Source: a virus. Taken from it: a stretch of DNA of 27,662 nt. Positions 11,822 through 19,982 of this stretch are shown here, in pieces. Location: positions 1 through 27,662 of the IMG/VR virus record IMGVR_UViG_3300009034_000178; one strand, given 5' to 3'. The position numbers and the translations under genes were made by a program. The stretch's first letter is position 1. Every line of letters starts with the position of its first letter. The notes beneath the pieces are model-generated. The model had not been told where the DNA came from. It saw only the letters and a list, made by a program, of their open reading frames with translations, and did not search any database.

Positions 11822-13040
11822 ACGAAAATTACATTTATCAGCATCGTCTATAGCAAATTTCAAGGCTTGCCCTATTAGGTTTAAGAATGCAAACTATCTG
11901 GGAATCAGGCCCGACGAAGATACCGAGTCTCAGCGTGTCGGGTCTTTCTGGCACCATATCCTCGACATCAATACAAGAAAACCCGGAAATGTCTGTGAAC
12001 GATGTGCCAAGAAGTCACTACCTGACCCCCATTGTACTCTGTGTGCCGGAACAGGATTCTTACCTGATGACATCATGGATGCCGTAACTCGTGAACTTAA
12101 CAGGATTTATGAAGGAAAAATTTGGGATGGAGTAGAGGTAGAACGAATTAAACTTCTTTATTCTCTGATAGGATACCGTTGGTATTACGAAGACCAGCCG
12201 GAAGATGTAGTGACACGAGAACAGAAATTCGAGCTAACCCTTATTAACCCAGAGTCAGGTCGAGCATTGCCAGGAGTAAAACTGGTAGGCAAGATTGATA
12301 AAATTATTAACCAAAAGGGCAGACCTGCGATTAAGGAGCATAAATCAACAGGTAGTTCAGTTGCTCCTGATTCTACTTACTGGGGCCACTTAAATCTGGA
12401 TACCCAGACCAAACTCTATCTTTACGCTACTCGTAGAATGCAAGCCGCTGGCGAGTTGACCCCTTGGAAAATCAGGCCAGATGATTCCCCGATTAACACG
12501 ATTCTATATGATGCCTGGCATAAACCTACGATTAGGCCGAAGAAACTCACCCAAGCTGATAGTAAAGCGTTTGTCGAGACTGGTGAGTATATGGGGCAGG
12601 GGTTTGATGTAGTTATAAAAGGTGGATTAGAGATAGATCCAACAGGTAGTCCAGCTAAGGAAACTGGAAGAACTTATTTTGTTAATGGCACTCAGGCTGT
12701 GTGTGAGCCCGGCAAAAAAGAGGGCACCTTTGCTATCCACGAGACCCCGGAAATGTATGGTGCCCGGCTACTCGCTGACATCGGGGAACGACCTGAGTTC
12801 TACTTCCGGTGTGTTGAGATAACCCGCACTGATAAGGAGATGGAATCTTTTGAATGGGAATTGTTGCATATCTATCGCACAATGCAAAGCATGATTAAGT
12901 CGGGTCACTTTTATGGAGACGAACATGCCTGTGAAGCTACTTTTAAGTGCGATTATTTGGAGTTTTGTTATAACGGAATTGAACTGTCAGTTGATAATGT
13001 GCCAAGTGGAATGAAAGCAATCTTTAATGAGAAAAATTAA
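11811..13040 (+). CDS. Cas4/RecB-like Fe-S nuclease with zinc-knuckle insert
   Basis: 409 aa from ATG 11811, chosen over TTG 11805 because GGAG lies 7 bases before it. The nuclease core has H49 in GSFWHHILD, D163 in VGKIDKI, the ExK pair E176/K178 in IKEHKST and Q199 in LDTQTKLYLYA, the PD-(D/E)XK order of RecB, AddB and Cas4 nucleases. C20 plus C374, C380 and C386 near the end can bind a 4Fe-4S cluster as in that group. At 62-78, CERC...CTLCAGTG is an extra zinc knuckle of DnaJ type between the His and the Asp. It probably resects DNA ends for the Sak4-like recombination system at 13828 and is not a CRISPR gene, since no array or cas1 is near. Confidence 0.85.
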   Translation: MVTKRKLHLSASSIANFKACPIRFKNANYLGIRPDEDTESQRVGSFWHHILDINTRKPGNVCERCAKKSLPDPHCTLCAGTGFLPDDIMDAVTRELNRIYEGKIWDGVEVERIKLLYSLIGYRWYYEDQPEDVVTREQKFELTLINPESGRALPGVKLVGKIDKIINQKGRPAIKEHKSTGSSVAPDSTYWGHLNLDTQTKLYLYATRRMQAAGELTPWKIRPDDSPINTILYDAWHKPTIRPKKLTQADSKAFVETGEYMGQGFDVVIKGGLEIDPTGSPAKETGRTYFVNGTQAVCEPGKKEGTFAIHETPEMYGARLLADIGERPEFYFRCVEITRTDKEMESFEWELLHIYRTMQSMIKSGHFYGDEHACEATFKCDYLEFCYNGIELSVDNVPSGMKAIFNEKN

Positions 13041-13473
13041 ATTATCACAAGGTAAATATGCTTTAGTTGATAACGCAGATTATAATTGGTTAAATCTGCA
13101 CAAATGGTTTGCTACCCGAGGTCATACTGGAATCTGGTACGCTGGTAGGAATCTAAGATTACCATCGGGTAAACAAATGGCAGTGCTTATGCACCGTGAG
13201 ATACTCGGTTTAACAACAAATGATGGAAAGATTGTTGATCATCGAAATCGTAATGGTCTTAATAATCAACGACATAATATAAGAGTTTGTTCAAGAAGTG
13301 TAAATAACAGAAACCGTAGAGGTCGTGGTACGAGTAAACAAATAGGCGTATCTTATAATAAGAGAGAAGAAAAATGGGTAGTAAGAATTACTGTAGGGAC
13401 TTATGATACTGAGTTAAAAGCCATAAGAGCCCGCAACAAAGCGTGTAAGCTACTTTTTTCAGAGGAGAAATAA
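13027..13473 (+). CDS. HNH homing endonuclease with AP2-like domain
   Basis: 148 aa. The HNH core includes VLMHREILGL (H56), VDHRNRNGLNNQRHNIR (D71, H72, N80) and SVNNRNRR. The C-terminal part GVSYNKREEKWVVRITVG and the following helix form an AP2-type DNA-binding domain. This is a typical free-standing homing endonuclease of phages. It starts inside the last 14 bases of the Cas4-like gene and is followed one base later by the gene at 13475, so it has been inserted without breaking neighbours. GAGGAG at its end serves the next gene. Confidence 0.85.
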   Translation: MRKIKLSQGKYALVDNADYNWLNLHKWFATRGHTGIWYAGRNLRLPSGKQMAVLMHREILGLTTNDGKIVDHRNRNGLNNQRHNIRVCSRSVNNRNRRGRGTSKQIGVSYNKREEKWVVRITVGTYDTELKAIRARNKACKLLFSEEK

Positions 13474-13474
13474 A

Positions 13475-13828
13475 ATGTTTAATATATTAAATTGGCAAAA
13501 TTCGTGTGAATTTTTTCTTATAAAAGATAGCAATCTCGATGTAATTCAATATTTACATAGTGATGGTAGTATATATAATACTATCGAATACTGGCCTACA
13601 CGAGAAGCCGCCCAAGCTGTGCTGGATAAATTCCAGCCGAAACATGTTTGGAAACATGGGGATGTGTTTAGATCAGGATGTGGTCACCATCGTCCCATGA
13701 TCTATCTTAAAATTGGTGATAGATCGAAAGCATTTTGCCTTCACTCACCGATAAGTGGTCCGTCATCACACATAGACGTGGATTTACATAACGCCAAATT
13801 CCTCTTTAATATCAAGGAGAAAATCTAA
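13475..13828 (+). CDS. Hypothetical protein with EAQ-type module
   Basis: 117 aa. The block LHSDGSIYNTIEYWPTREAA and following QAVLDKF resembles the N-terminal module of the diphosphohydrolase-like protein at 5730 (NGTIGDYFSYATETEAQTAV). The rest (HVWKHGDVFRSGCGHHRPMI, then a beta-rich end) looks like a small beta fold with a CGHH cluster that might hold a metal. GAGGAG lies 7 bases before the ATG; the stop overlaps the next start (TAATG). Function unknown. Confidence 0.65.
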   Translation: MFNILNWQNSCEFFLIKDSNLDVIQYLHSDGSIYNTIEYWPTREAAQAVLDKFQPKHVWKHGDVFRSGCGHHRPMIYLKIGDRSKAFCLHSPISGPSSHIDVDLHNAKFLFNIKEKI

Positions 13829-14739
13829 TGAAAATACCACCAACACGAAAACCGCCCAAAAAACCAGCACCACCTAAACGACAGGTACCGGCTGTCACTA
13901 AACCAGCAGCTAAAACATTTAAGACTGCTACATGGGATACTGCCGAAGAGGGTCATCGTATTATGCTATACGCTGATTCGGGGATGGGTAAGACGACGCT
14001 TGCTTCGATGCTTCCCAATCCAAAGTTTGCTGATTTCAGAGGGGGTAGTGATAAGATTAAGCATCCCCTTACTAATAAGAAATTGACATATATCCCCAAT
14101 GTCGAAACTTTTGATGATGTCCGTAATCTTTGTCACCAATCAGGTCTATTTGAACCAGGTGATAGTTTTGTACTTGATACTGGTACTAATTTTGAAGATC
14201 ATGGTTTAGAGTGGACTTTAGAAAATATCCAAGCCGGTGAAAAAGGCAAACACTACACTGCAACCAGAATTGAAGGCTATGGTTGGGGCAAAGGTTTTCG
14301 ACATCTTTATGATACCATGAAACTCCCGCTTGCTGATTTCGATACCTTGATTCGCAGAGGGGTGAATGTAGTTATCTCATGTCAGATGCAACAAGTTGAA
14401 ATCGCCCATTCGGGCGGTGAAAACTTCTTATGTGATGTTCCTAAGCTCCAAAAGGCTCACGGCAAAAGTACACCGTCTGTCTGGGGATTATGGAACGAAT
14501 GGGCCGACCACGTTCTTAAAATCGGATATGGTGATATTCAAGCGTCAGACGGTAAAGCAGCCAGCACCGGAGAACGTGTTATATATGTTCACGGTCAGGT
14601 TCATTTTAAGGCAAAATCGAGGACTATCCCAAGTGAGTATCCAGTTGTATCTTTTTCCTCACCATCTGATGATAGTATTTGGGAATTTCTTTTTAATGAA
14701 GCTTGGCGAGATATACCGACAGAGGAGGGACAAGTATGA
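13828..14739 (+). CDS. Sak4-like RecA-fold ATPase
   Basis: 303 aa. A Pro/Lys-rich tail of about 30 residues precedes the ATPase core. Walker A is YADSGMGKTT (48-57), with Ala where the first Gly usually stands, and Walker B is SFVLDTGT (113-120, D117). The layout matches phage Sak4 single-strand annealing ATPases (AAA_24 family), which pair complementary DNA with the help of an SSB. Its neighbours, an end-resecting nuclease at 11811 and a likely ssDNA-binding protein at 15215, fit this. The TGA overlaps the next ATG, and GAGGAGGG lies within its end. Confidence 0.85.
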   Translation: MKIPPTRKPPKKPAPPKRQVPAVTKPAAKTFKTATWDTAEEGHRIMLYADSGMGKTTLASMLPNPKFADFRGGSDKIKHPLTNKKLTYIPNVETFDDVRNLCHQSGLFEPGDSFVLDTGTNFEDHGLEWTLENIQAGEKGKHYTATRIEGYGWGKGFRHLYDTMKLPLADFDTLIRRGVNVVISCQMQQVEIAHSGGENFLCDVPKLQKAHGKSTPSVWGLWNEWADHVLKIGYGDIQASDGKAASTGERVIYVHGQVHFKAKSRTIPSEYPVVSFSSPSDDSIWEFLFNEAWRDIPTEEGQV

Positions 14740-14993
14740 CTCTGACAATCAAAGGTGGCAAAGAACCACCACGTAATCTGCCATGTCCTTGTGGGTCAGA
14801 ACTCAAACATAAGCACTGTCATGGAGACCCGGCGAAGAAAGTTGCCTGTGAGGTAGCAGTCCGTGAGACGATGCTTCGGTTGATTATGCAAGAGAAGCAT
14901 AAGCGTGGTATGATAACTGATGAACAATTAGAAATGATACTTAATCCTAAAGGAGAAAATGATGAGCGAGAAGAGAGTAGAATTGTCTATTAG
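14736..14993 (+). CDS. SEC-C motif zinc protein
   Basis: 85 aa from ATG 14736, with GAGGAGGG 7 bases upstream; an earlier in-frame ATG at 14703 lies inside the previous gene and lacks a ribosome site. LPCPCGSELKHKHCHGD is a SEC-C zinc motif (CxC, then CH), as at the C-terminus of SecA, where it binds zinc and contacts partners. A helical, charged C-terminal half follows. Small SEC-C proteins are common beside phage recombination genes. Role unknown; protein-protein contact is most likely. Confidence 0.75.
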   Translation: MTLTIKGGKEPPRNLPCPCGSELKHKHCHGDPAKKVACEVAVRETMLRLIMQEKHKRGMITDEQLEMILNPKGENDEREESRIVY

Positions 14994-15213
14994 AAGTAAG
15001 GGGAAGAGAAAGCCTAAACCCATTATACCAAAATTAGAGTTGTTCCTTGAACCACTGGGAGATAGTATTACAGTTCGCGGTAGGGATAAGGATGGTGACG
15101 ACTGGTATATTTTAGAAATAACTCCCGAAGGTAAACTAAAACGTAGTCTTGCCGTTGTCGATGATATAGGATTACAAGTAAATAGAAACGGACAAATTTT
15201 GGAGGCTAAATAA
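14962..15213 (+). CDS. Small basic beta-rich protein
   Basis: 83 aa from ATG 14962; the ATG at 14959 is only 3 bases from AAAGGAG, whereas 14962 has the usual 6. It overlaps the SEC-C gene by 32 bases. A basic start (SIRSKGKRKPKPI) leads into LELFLEPLGDSITVRGRDKD and WYILEITPEGKLK, a strand-rich pattern, ending NRNGQILEA. No family recognised with certainty; the setting suggests a DNA-metabolism accessory. Confidence 0.6.
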   Translation: MSEKRVELSIRSKGKRKPKPIIPKLELFLEPLGDSITVRGRDKDGDDWYILEITPEGKLKRSLAVVDDIGLQVNRNGQILEAK

Positions 15214-15214
15214 T

Positions 15215-16135
15215 ATGGCACAAGTAGACAGAACCGGAACTTTTCGTTTTAGTCAAGTTCTCGAAGCAGGCGTAAGTAAAACCAAAAATGGACTTCCCTC
15301 ATTTAATGTGAGGTTACTCCTCAGTGAATATTATGATGAAACAGAAGGAGAATGGGTAGATTGGTCTGAGTATGATGTAGAAGTGTCGCCTTATTTCTGT
15401 CTTTTCGGTGTTGGCAAGAAATCAGGTAAAAAAGAACCTACACTTAACCATCAGCAAGTTATGAAGGTATTCGGTTGGGACGGTAAATCATTCCAAGTTC
15501 TTGCTAATGGAGATTATTCTAAGACCACAGGCCAAGTCAGGATAAAAGATAATGACCCTGAATATGCCGACAAGAACCCATTCCAAGTCGCATTTATTGA
15601 CGTGTTCGACGCTGACCCGGGCAGTCAGCTTCGCAAACTGGATGCTAAGGAATTGAAGAAACTCGATGCCGAGTTTGCTCAACTGTTGCAGTCATCCGGC
15701 AAAGCACCAGTAGCGGCTACGGTTCCGGCCAAGAAAAGTACGAGACCGAAACCGCCGAAAGCTACACCCGAGGAAAAACCTATATCAGAAGAAGACAAGA
15801 AAGCTGCGTTAAAGGCCAAGTCGGATAGACTTAAAGCTGCTGGTAAGAAGAAACCGGCACCCCCCACTCGTCAGGCACCTGAACCGGTTGCACCTGAAAC
15901 CGCCGCACCTGAAACCGCCGCACCAAAGATCCCGTCCACGAAGGAATATACTAAGCAGCAAGCCTGGGAAATCGTGGTAGAAATGAAGGATGATAACTGC
16001 GATGATAAACAACTTGGTGCTTGTTGGAGTGCTGCGGTAAATGATATTGCTGGTGATACACCAGACGAAGACGTAACCGGCCAGCAATGGGGGGTTATTG
16101 TTGATAAGGTTCTCGATGAAGTGGGGAAATTCTGA
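15215..16135 (+). CDS. Likely ssDNA-binding partner of the Sak4-like ATPase
   Basis: 306 aa. The first 130 residues are beta-rich and OB-like (FRFSQVLEAGVSKTKNGLPS, LLSEYYD...WVDWSEYDVEV, GKSFQVLANGDY), a pattern I have seen encoded next to Sak4 and Cas4-like genes. A long Lys/Pro/Ala linker (about residues 160-245) contains three 15-bp DNA repeats. A folded, acidic C-terminal part ends LDEVGKF, acidic then aromatic as in SSB tails. It probably coats ssDNA and hands it to the ATPase. No direct proof from sequence; a GGAG site lies about 11 bases before the ATG. Confidence 0.6.
   Translation: MAQVDRTGTFRFSQVLEAGVSKTKNGLPSFNVRLLLSEYYDETEGEWVDWSEYDVEVSPYFCLFGVGKKSGKKEPTLNHQQVMKVFGWDGKSFQVLANGDYSKTTGQVRIKDNDPEYADKNPFQVAFIDVFDADPGSQLRKLDAKELKKLDAEFAQLLQSSGKAPVAATVPAKKSTRPKPPKATPEEKPISEEDKKAALKAKSDRLKAAGKKKPAPPTRQAPEPVAPETAAPETAAPKIPSTKEYTKQQAWEIVVEMKDDNCDDKQLGACWSAAVNDIAGDTPDEDVTGQQWGVIVDKVLDEVGKF
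15875..15919 (+). repeat. Three 15-bp tandem repeats in the linker
   Basis: GCACCTGAAACCGCC occurs twice in a row (15890-15904, 15905-15919), preceded by a related unit at 15875-15889. Each unit encodes five residues of an APETA type, so changes in copy number keep the frame and only alter linker length. Confidence 0.8.
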
Positions 16136-16335
16136 TGGAAATTAACGTAACAGATGAAAACTACGAAGGTCGGGTTTATGAAGTTATGGTAATGTGTCGT
16201 AATTGTAATGCAGGATCTTCACAACATGGCGGTAATATATTGATAGTAGTGCCCTATGGTGAACCGTTAAAACCATTCCTCCGAGAGATAACCTGCGAAA
16301 ACTGCGGCTGTGATGGGTTTATGGGGATACTGTAG
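16135..16335 (+). CDS. Small zinc-ribbon protein
   Basis: 66 aa. Two Cys pairs, MCRNCNAG near the middle and CENCGCDG near the end, make a four-Cys zinc ribbon. Between them is the strand-rich NILIVVPYGEPLKPFL. The ATG overlaps the previous stop (TGATG). Zinc ribbons of this size in replication blocks usually bind nucleic acid or the transcription machinery; no target can be given. Confidence 0.7.
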   Translation: MEINVTDENYEGRVYEVMVMCRNCNAGSSQHGGNILIVVPYGEPLKPFLREITCENCGCDGFMGIL

Positions 16336-16344
16336 TTTATAATC

Positions 16345-16375
16345 GCCAGCGGTCACAGAAGTGCTGGTCGCTGGT
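16345..16375 (+). promoter_or_regulatory. Hairpin in the gap before the coiled-coil gene
   Basis: GCCAGCG (16345-16351) pairs with CGCTGGT (16369-16375), 7 bp with one G-U. Inside it CAC and GTG close an AGAA loop. It lies ten bases after the stop of the zinc-ribbon gene and just before the T-tailed hairpin at 16390-16428. Confidence 0.5.
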
Positions 16376-16389
16376 TTAATGTCCCGGGA

Positions 16390-16428
16390 AGGGGTGGGTG
16401 CAACCATAAGTCGCTTACCCCTATTTTT
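16390..16428 (+). terminator. Intrinsic terminator-like hairpin
   Basis: AGGGGT (16390-16395) pairs with ACCCCT (16417-16422), extendable by three weaker pairs, with a 15-nt loop. It is followed by ATTTTT. This is the clearest rho-independent terminator shape in the plus-strand cluster. It would end or thin out transcription of the recombination genes before the primase-helicase gene, unless read through. A TCCCGGGA palindrome lies just before it. Confidence 0.55.
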
Positions 16429-16438
16429 GGAGACTATG

Positions 16439-16633
16439 ATGGATGAAATAAAAAGACTTCAAGCCGAGAATAAGAGACTAACAGAAAATAATCATCTATT
16501 GCATGAATATATTGAACAGAACCGAATTACGTATCTTGTAACCGAAAATGAGGAACTTAAAAAGGCATTAAGAAGCATATGTTCCAGATGTTTGCATTTG
16601 GAAAAGGTCCAAGAAGTTCTGAAAGATAACTAA
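16439..16633 (+). CDS. Short coiled-coil protein
   Basis: 64 aa from ATG 16439, preferred to the adjacent ATG 16436 because GGAG sits 6 bases before it. The longer frame from 16361 runs through the hairpin region and has no ribosome site. Residues 4-45 form a heptad leucine-zipper pattern (IKRLQAENKRLTENNHLL, VTENEELKKALRSI) followed by CSRC. It is likely to be a dimer or an adaptor that binds another protein by coiled coil. The stop overlaps the primase start (TAATG). Confidence 0.65.
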   Translation: MDEIKRLQAENKRLTENNHLLHEYIEQNRITYLVTENEELKKALRSICSRCLHLEKVQEVLKDN

Positions 16634-18912
16634 TGACCTTCGCAACAGATTTTGAAATCTACCAGCAGAATATCTTCCCTGCTATGCTTGAAGTCTTAGC
16701 CGAAGATCTCGGGGTAAAGGTCTCATCACTTCAGCGGTTAGGTGTTGGATTTTATCCAGCGAAGCAGTGTTGGGTTTTTGTTGAAAGAGACCATAAAGGC
16801 GAAATCATTGGTCTCCAGTTACGTTATCCAGACGGCAAGAAGATGATGGAGAAGGGATCTAAGCGTGGGTTAATCTACCCTTATAACGAGAACTATATAG
16901 AAGGAGAAAAACGATATGGTAAATCTGGATATTATTCATGGGTGCAAGTGCATAGAACCAAGAAACCATGCCCGGTCTGTGGTCAATCAGACTGGTGCAG
17001 AGTATCCTCAGATTATGAAGACCCGCAAGGTCCATCTGCTGCGGCATGTAGTCGTATCGCAAAAGGTTCTGTGCAGGACATATCTCCTGATGGTCATCTC
17101 CATATTCTCGATTCAGGGTGTCAGCGAGCCGGGATGCGGGAGACTAATCAGTCAATCCTGTATCAGACTGAACTGCCGATCCTCATTGTGGAGGGTTCGA
17201 GTGACGTGCTTGCGGCTCTGGATCTGGGCTTTGTGGCGATTGGTCGGCCTTCTGCTAAAGGGGGCATGGAAGAACTCAAACAGATGCCCCTTGCGAAGAA
17301 AGAAATCTGGATAATAGGAGAGAACGATGCCGGTGTCGGCAAGAAAGGAATGGAGAAAACTTTTCTCAATCTTGAACACTTATCTGATAAAATCTCCTGT
17401 GTGATGCCGCCAGAAGGGATTAAAGACCTCCGGCAGTGGGCCGAACGTGGACTAACCCAAGAAACACTGACTGCTTACGTACAAGAATTTGGTCAGACTA
17501 AACTTAATGATCCCAACGTTTTTGGTGATGATATTGCATTGACCATCGCAGGACGGTTTCTGGAAGAGTATCAGACTGATGACGGCCAACAGACACTAAG
17601 GAGCTATCATGGAGACTGGGCCATCTGGAATGCTGGCAGATATAATTGTATAGACCAGGACGTATTCAGGGGTAAATTGTATCAGTTTCTTGAAGGCAAG
17701 CATTACATAACAGTGACATCAAAAGGAATTGAGGTAATTCCCTATAAACCAACCCGGGGTAAAGTAAGTGACATAGTAGATGCTTTAAGTGGTCGTTGCC
17801 CTGTTGTTGGCACCCCGCCTACCTGGATAGACCAGAAAGATAGACCTAATATAACCAATTTGATAGCTTTTAAGAACGGTCTCCTCGATGTCGATGATTT
17901 TTGTAGGAATAAAATCACACTCTTGGAACCAACGCCGGATTTATTTACATTCGCAACGCTTCCATACGATTATAGTTCTGGAGCATGGTCTGACTTATTT
18001 GAAGAAATCTGTGATTCTATATTTAATAGTGATGCGGATAGCATACGACTACTTGCCCAGTGGTTAGGCTATAATATGGTCTATGACACCAGCCAGGAAA
18101 AATTTATGATGTTCGTAGGCCAAACAAGGTCGGGTAAAAGTACAATCTCAGATGCCTTAGCTGCAATGTTAGGCTCCGAACAATGTGGAACAACGAGTCT
18201 ACCCATGCTGGCTAATATTCATGGTCTCAGTTCGTTGATAGGCAAGTCAACAGTAATAGCTGGTGACATTAAGGGCACAATCCGTAGGGCTGAAATGGAT
18301 GCTGCCCTTGAGAATATTCTTAGAATTACTGGTAGGGATAAAGTTCCCATCAATCCAAAATTTGTAGCTCCTTATGATACAGAACTCCCTTGCAGATTTA
18401 CAATGGCGATGAATGATTTGCCTATGTTTACAGACCATTCGAGGGCCATCGTTGCCAGAACACTGATATTGAATTTTCCGAACTCTTTTTTAGGCAGAGA
18501 AGACTTTACATTAAAGAATAGGCTCAGGGAAGAAGCGGCAGCAGGGAAGTTGATTAATTTTGCTCTGTGGGGTTTGAAGGATCTTAGAGAACAAGGACGA
18601 TTTATAGAACCTGAAGCATCACAAAAGAAAATGACTCGGTTTATAGAACTAACATCGCCAATGCAAGCCTTCGTGGAAGAATGCTGTTATGTAAACGACA
18701 AGGCTAAAGTCTTAAAGAATCAAATGTATGAAGCCTGGAAAGAATGGTGTGCCGCATGTGGCAGGAAATCAGGTAATAAAATGCTTTTCGATAGCTGGTT
18801 ATGCCAGCATGTACCTACAGTTACGTCGAGGACTGAAGGTGATGCACAGTTGTATTGTGGGGTAGTGCTAACGCCCGAAGCGTTTAGGGTTTATCTTGGT
18901 CGACCTGGGTAG
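16633..18912 (+). CDS. Primase-helicase (Toprim plus SF3 helicase)
   Basis: 759 aa. A zinc site near residues 113-139 has C113, C116, C122 and C139 (KPCPVCGQSDWC, then AAACS). The Toprim part has LIVEGSSDVL (E187, D191) and the acidic IIGENDAG (E230, D232). A linker and D5-like middle lead to the SF3 helicase: Walker A GQTRSGKST (496-504), Walker B-like VIAGDIKG (D545) and sensor MAMNDLP (N594), with R604 and R609 as possible fingers. It should unwind DNA and prime synthesis for the polymerase at 8551. Length and order agree with phage D5-type primase-helicases. The ATG overlaps the previous stop. Confidence 0.9.
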   Translation: MTFATDFEIYQQNIFPAMLEVLAEDLGVKVSSLQRLGVGFYPAKQCWVFVERDHKGEIIGLQLRYPDGKKMMEKGSKRGLIYPYNENYIEGEKRYGKSGYYSWVQVHRTKKPCPVCGQSDWCRVSSDYEDPQGPSAAACSRIAKGSVQDISPDGHLHILDSGCQRAGMRETNQSILYQTELPILIVEGSSDVLAALDLGFVAIGRPSAKGGMEELKQMPLAKKEIWIIGENDAGVGKKGMEKTFLNLEHLSDKISCVMPPEGIKDLRQWAERGLTQETLTAYVQEFGQTKLNDPNVFGDDIALTIAGRFLEEYQTDDGQQTLRSYHGDWAIWNAGRYNCIDQDVFRGKLYQFLEGKHYITVTSKGIEVIPYKPTRGKVSDIVDALSGRCPVVGTPPTWIDQKDRPNITNLIAFKNGLLDVDDFCRNKITLLEPTPDLFTFATLPYDYSSGAWSDLFEEICDSIFNSDADSIRLLAQWLGYNMVYDTSQEKFMMFVGQTRSGKSTISDALAAMLGSEQCGTTSLPMLANIHGLSSLIGKSTVIAGDIKGTIRRAEMDAALENILRITGRDKVPINPKFVAPYDTELPCRFTMAMNDLPMFTDHSRAIVARTLILNFPNSFLGREDFTLKNRLREEAAAGKLINFALWGLKDLREQGRFIEPEASQKKMTRFIELTSPMQAFVEECCYVNDKAKVLKNQMYEAWKEWCAACGRKSGNKMLFDSWLCQHVPTVTSRTEGDAQLYCGVVLTPEAFRVYLGRPG

Positions 18913-18922
18913 GAGGAGTAAA

Positions 18923-19402
18923 ATGAAGAAAATGGCGAATGATGGTTTTAAGATATGTGAATTTTGTGGTTGTCACACAAACGCAAAATTACGAAGGTGT
19001 TGTATTGCTGGATATGAAGCTGACTTAAGAAAATCATTAATACCTAAACTGTGGGAGGAACAGAAAATGAGTGAAAAATTACATGTACGATTGAGACAAG
19101 CTATAAAAGACCGTGATAAAATTGACGAAGAGGTTAGGAGATTAGAGAAAAGGATTAAGGAAGAAGAGCAAATGAAAATACCGATGGTGCGTAAAGCAAG
19201 AATTTTTGACGATGATAGAATTATTATAAGGCTAAGGGAGCAGGCTAAACACCTTTTTGAATTTGTCGATAACAACATTATTATATTAGACTCATGCGGA
19301 CGGTTATGTAATAATTGGAGTGCGGATGAAGAAAAACACAATCAGTCTAATATGGCCGAATACAGTAACGTCGAAACCCTTTTTGAAGGAGACTTAGAAT
19401 GA
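18923..19402 (+). CDS. Zinc finger/coiled-coil protein with duplicated C-domain
   Basis: 159 aa from ATG 18923, with AGGAGGAG 6 bases upstream; ATG 18896 is inside the primase gene and is rejected. A Cys cluster (ICEFCGCHTNAKLRRCC) leads to a long charged coiled coil (residues 40-88) and a C-terminal domain: KIPMVRKARIF, DRIIIRL, a hydrophobic IIILDSCGRLCNNW and SNVETLFEGDLE. That domain occurs again in the gene at 19683. The stop overlaps the next ATG, and GAAGGAG lies inside the end. Family unknown; the zinc-plus-coil layout suggests an adaptor. Confidence 0.65.
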   Translation: MKKMANDGFKICEFCGCHTNAKLRRCCIAGYEADLRKSLIPKLWEEQKMSEKLHVRLRQAIKDRDKIDEEVRRLEKRIKEEEQMKIPMVRKARIFDDDRIIIRLREQAKHLFEFVDNNIIILDSCGRLCNNWSADEEKHNQSNMAEYSNVETLFEGDLE

Positions 19403-19686
19403 AACCAACAAATAAGTCACTGTTCCCATATTATACAAAAATTGATTTATCAGAACGAGAAGACTGGCGAGAATATAGGTTTCCGGGTGGAGAAACCGTC
19501 CGAATTGAAAATCCACAATTTCTTATTGTGTCTGATAACGGGCATCGAATAGGATGTGGAGAAGGTGGGGGACTATCTTATTATATTCCTTATGGGTGGA
19601 TTTGTTTAATGTGGCGAAATCGAGGAGATCGCAAAGAAAATTTCTATTGTGAAAATCCAGAAAATAATGAAGGAGAACAAAAATGA
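19399..19686 (+). CDS. Conserved small phage protein (DWREYRF type)
   Basis: 95 aa with KIDLSEREDWREYRFPGGET, then VRIENPQFLIVSDNGHRI and a Trp-rich PYGWICLMWRNR. The order (iDLS...WREY.F.GG...i..P..L....HR) defines a beta-rich phage family of unknown function. A truncated relative of its first part is encoded at 20958. It is coupled to neighbours by ATGA on both sides, with GAAGGAG before it. Confidence 0.7.
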   Translation: MKPTNKSLFPYYTKIDLSEREDWREYRFPGGETVRIENPQFLIVSDNGHRIGCGEGGGLSYYIPYGWICLMWRNRGDRKENFYCENPENNEGEQK

Positions 19687-19970
19687 ATTACTTTATGTTA
19701 GACGGGAAGAAAATTCCTATGAGTGACGAAACTGCGAAGAGTTTGCGAAAGAATCAAAAGATACCGATGGTGCGTAGAGCTATTTCTTCTTTTTATAAGG
19801 AAGATAGAATCATTATAAAAATTACGAAGAAGATGAAGGATAAGATTAAAGAATATTCACATAGTGGCGTATTTGTTTTTGACAAAAACGGAAAGTTGTG
19901 TAATCATTGGCCCGAAAATGATATAAAAGAGATAAAATCTTCTTATAATAACATCGAAACGCTTTTTTGA
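19683..19970 (+). CDS. Shortened paralogue of the C-domain at 18923
   Basis: 95 aa. After a new N-terminus it repeats the C-domain of the protein at 18923: KIPMVRRAISS, DRIIIKI, VFVFDKNGKLCNHW and NNIETLF. The first gene reads CTTTTTGAAGGAGACTTAGA with five Ts before GAA; here there are six Ts (19963-19968). The extra T turns ETLFEGELE into ETLF-stop and moves the end from an ATGA overlap to 13 bases before the next ATG. Either a real indel or a sequencing slip is possible. GAAGGAG stands 6 bases before its ATG. Confidence 0.65.
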   Translation: MNYFMLDGKKIPMSDETAKSLRKNQKIPMVRRAISSFYKEDRIIIKITKKMKDKIKEYSHSGVFVFDKNGKLCNHWPENDIKEIKSSYNNIETLF

Positions 19971-19982
19971 AGGAGAATTAGA

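Noticed and set aside
11811-13040. CRISPR-Cas4
   Set aside because: No repeat array, cas1 or cas2 is present; the neighbours are phage recombination genes.
15679-16087. Minus-strand ORFs opposite the ssDNA-binding-like gene
   Set aside because: They mirror the Ala/Pro/Lys-rich linker and have repetitive, unnatural composition.
17190-17215. tRNA T-arm-like GGTTCGAG
   Set aside because: It is inside the Toprim coding region, and no acceptor or anticodon arms can be drawn around it.
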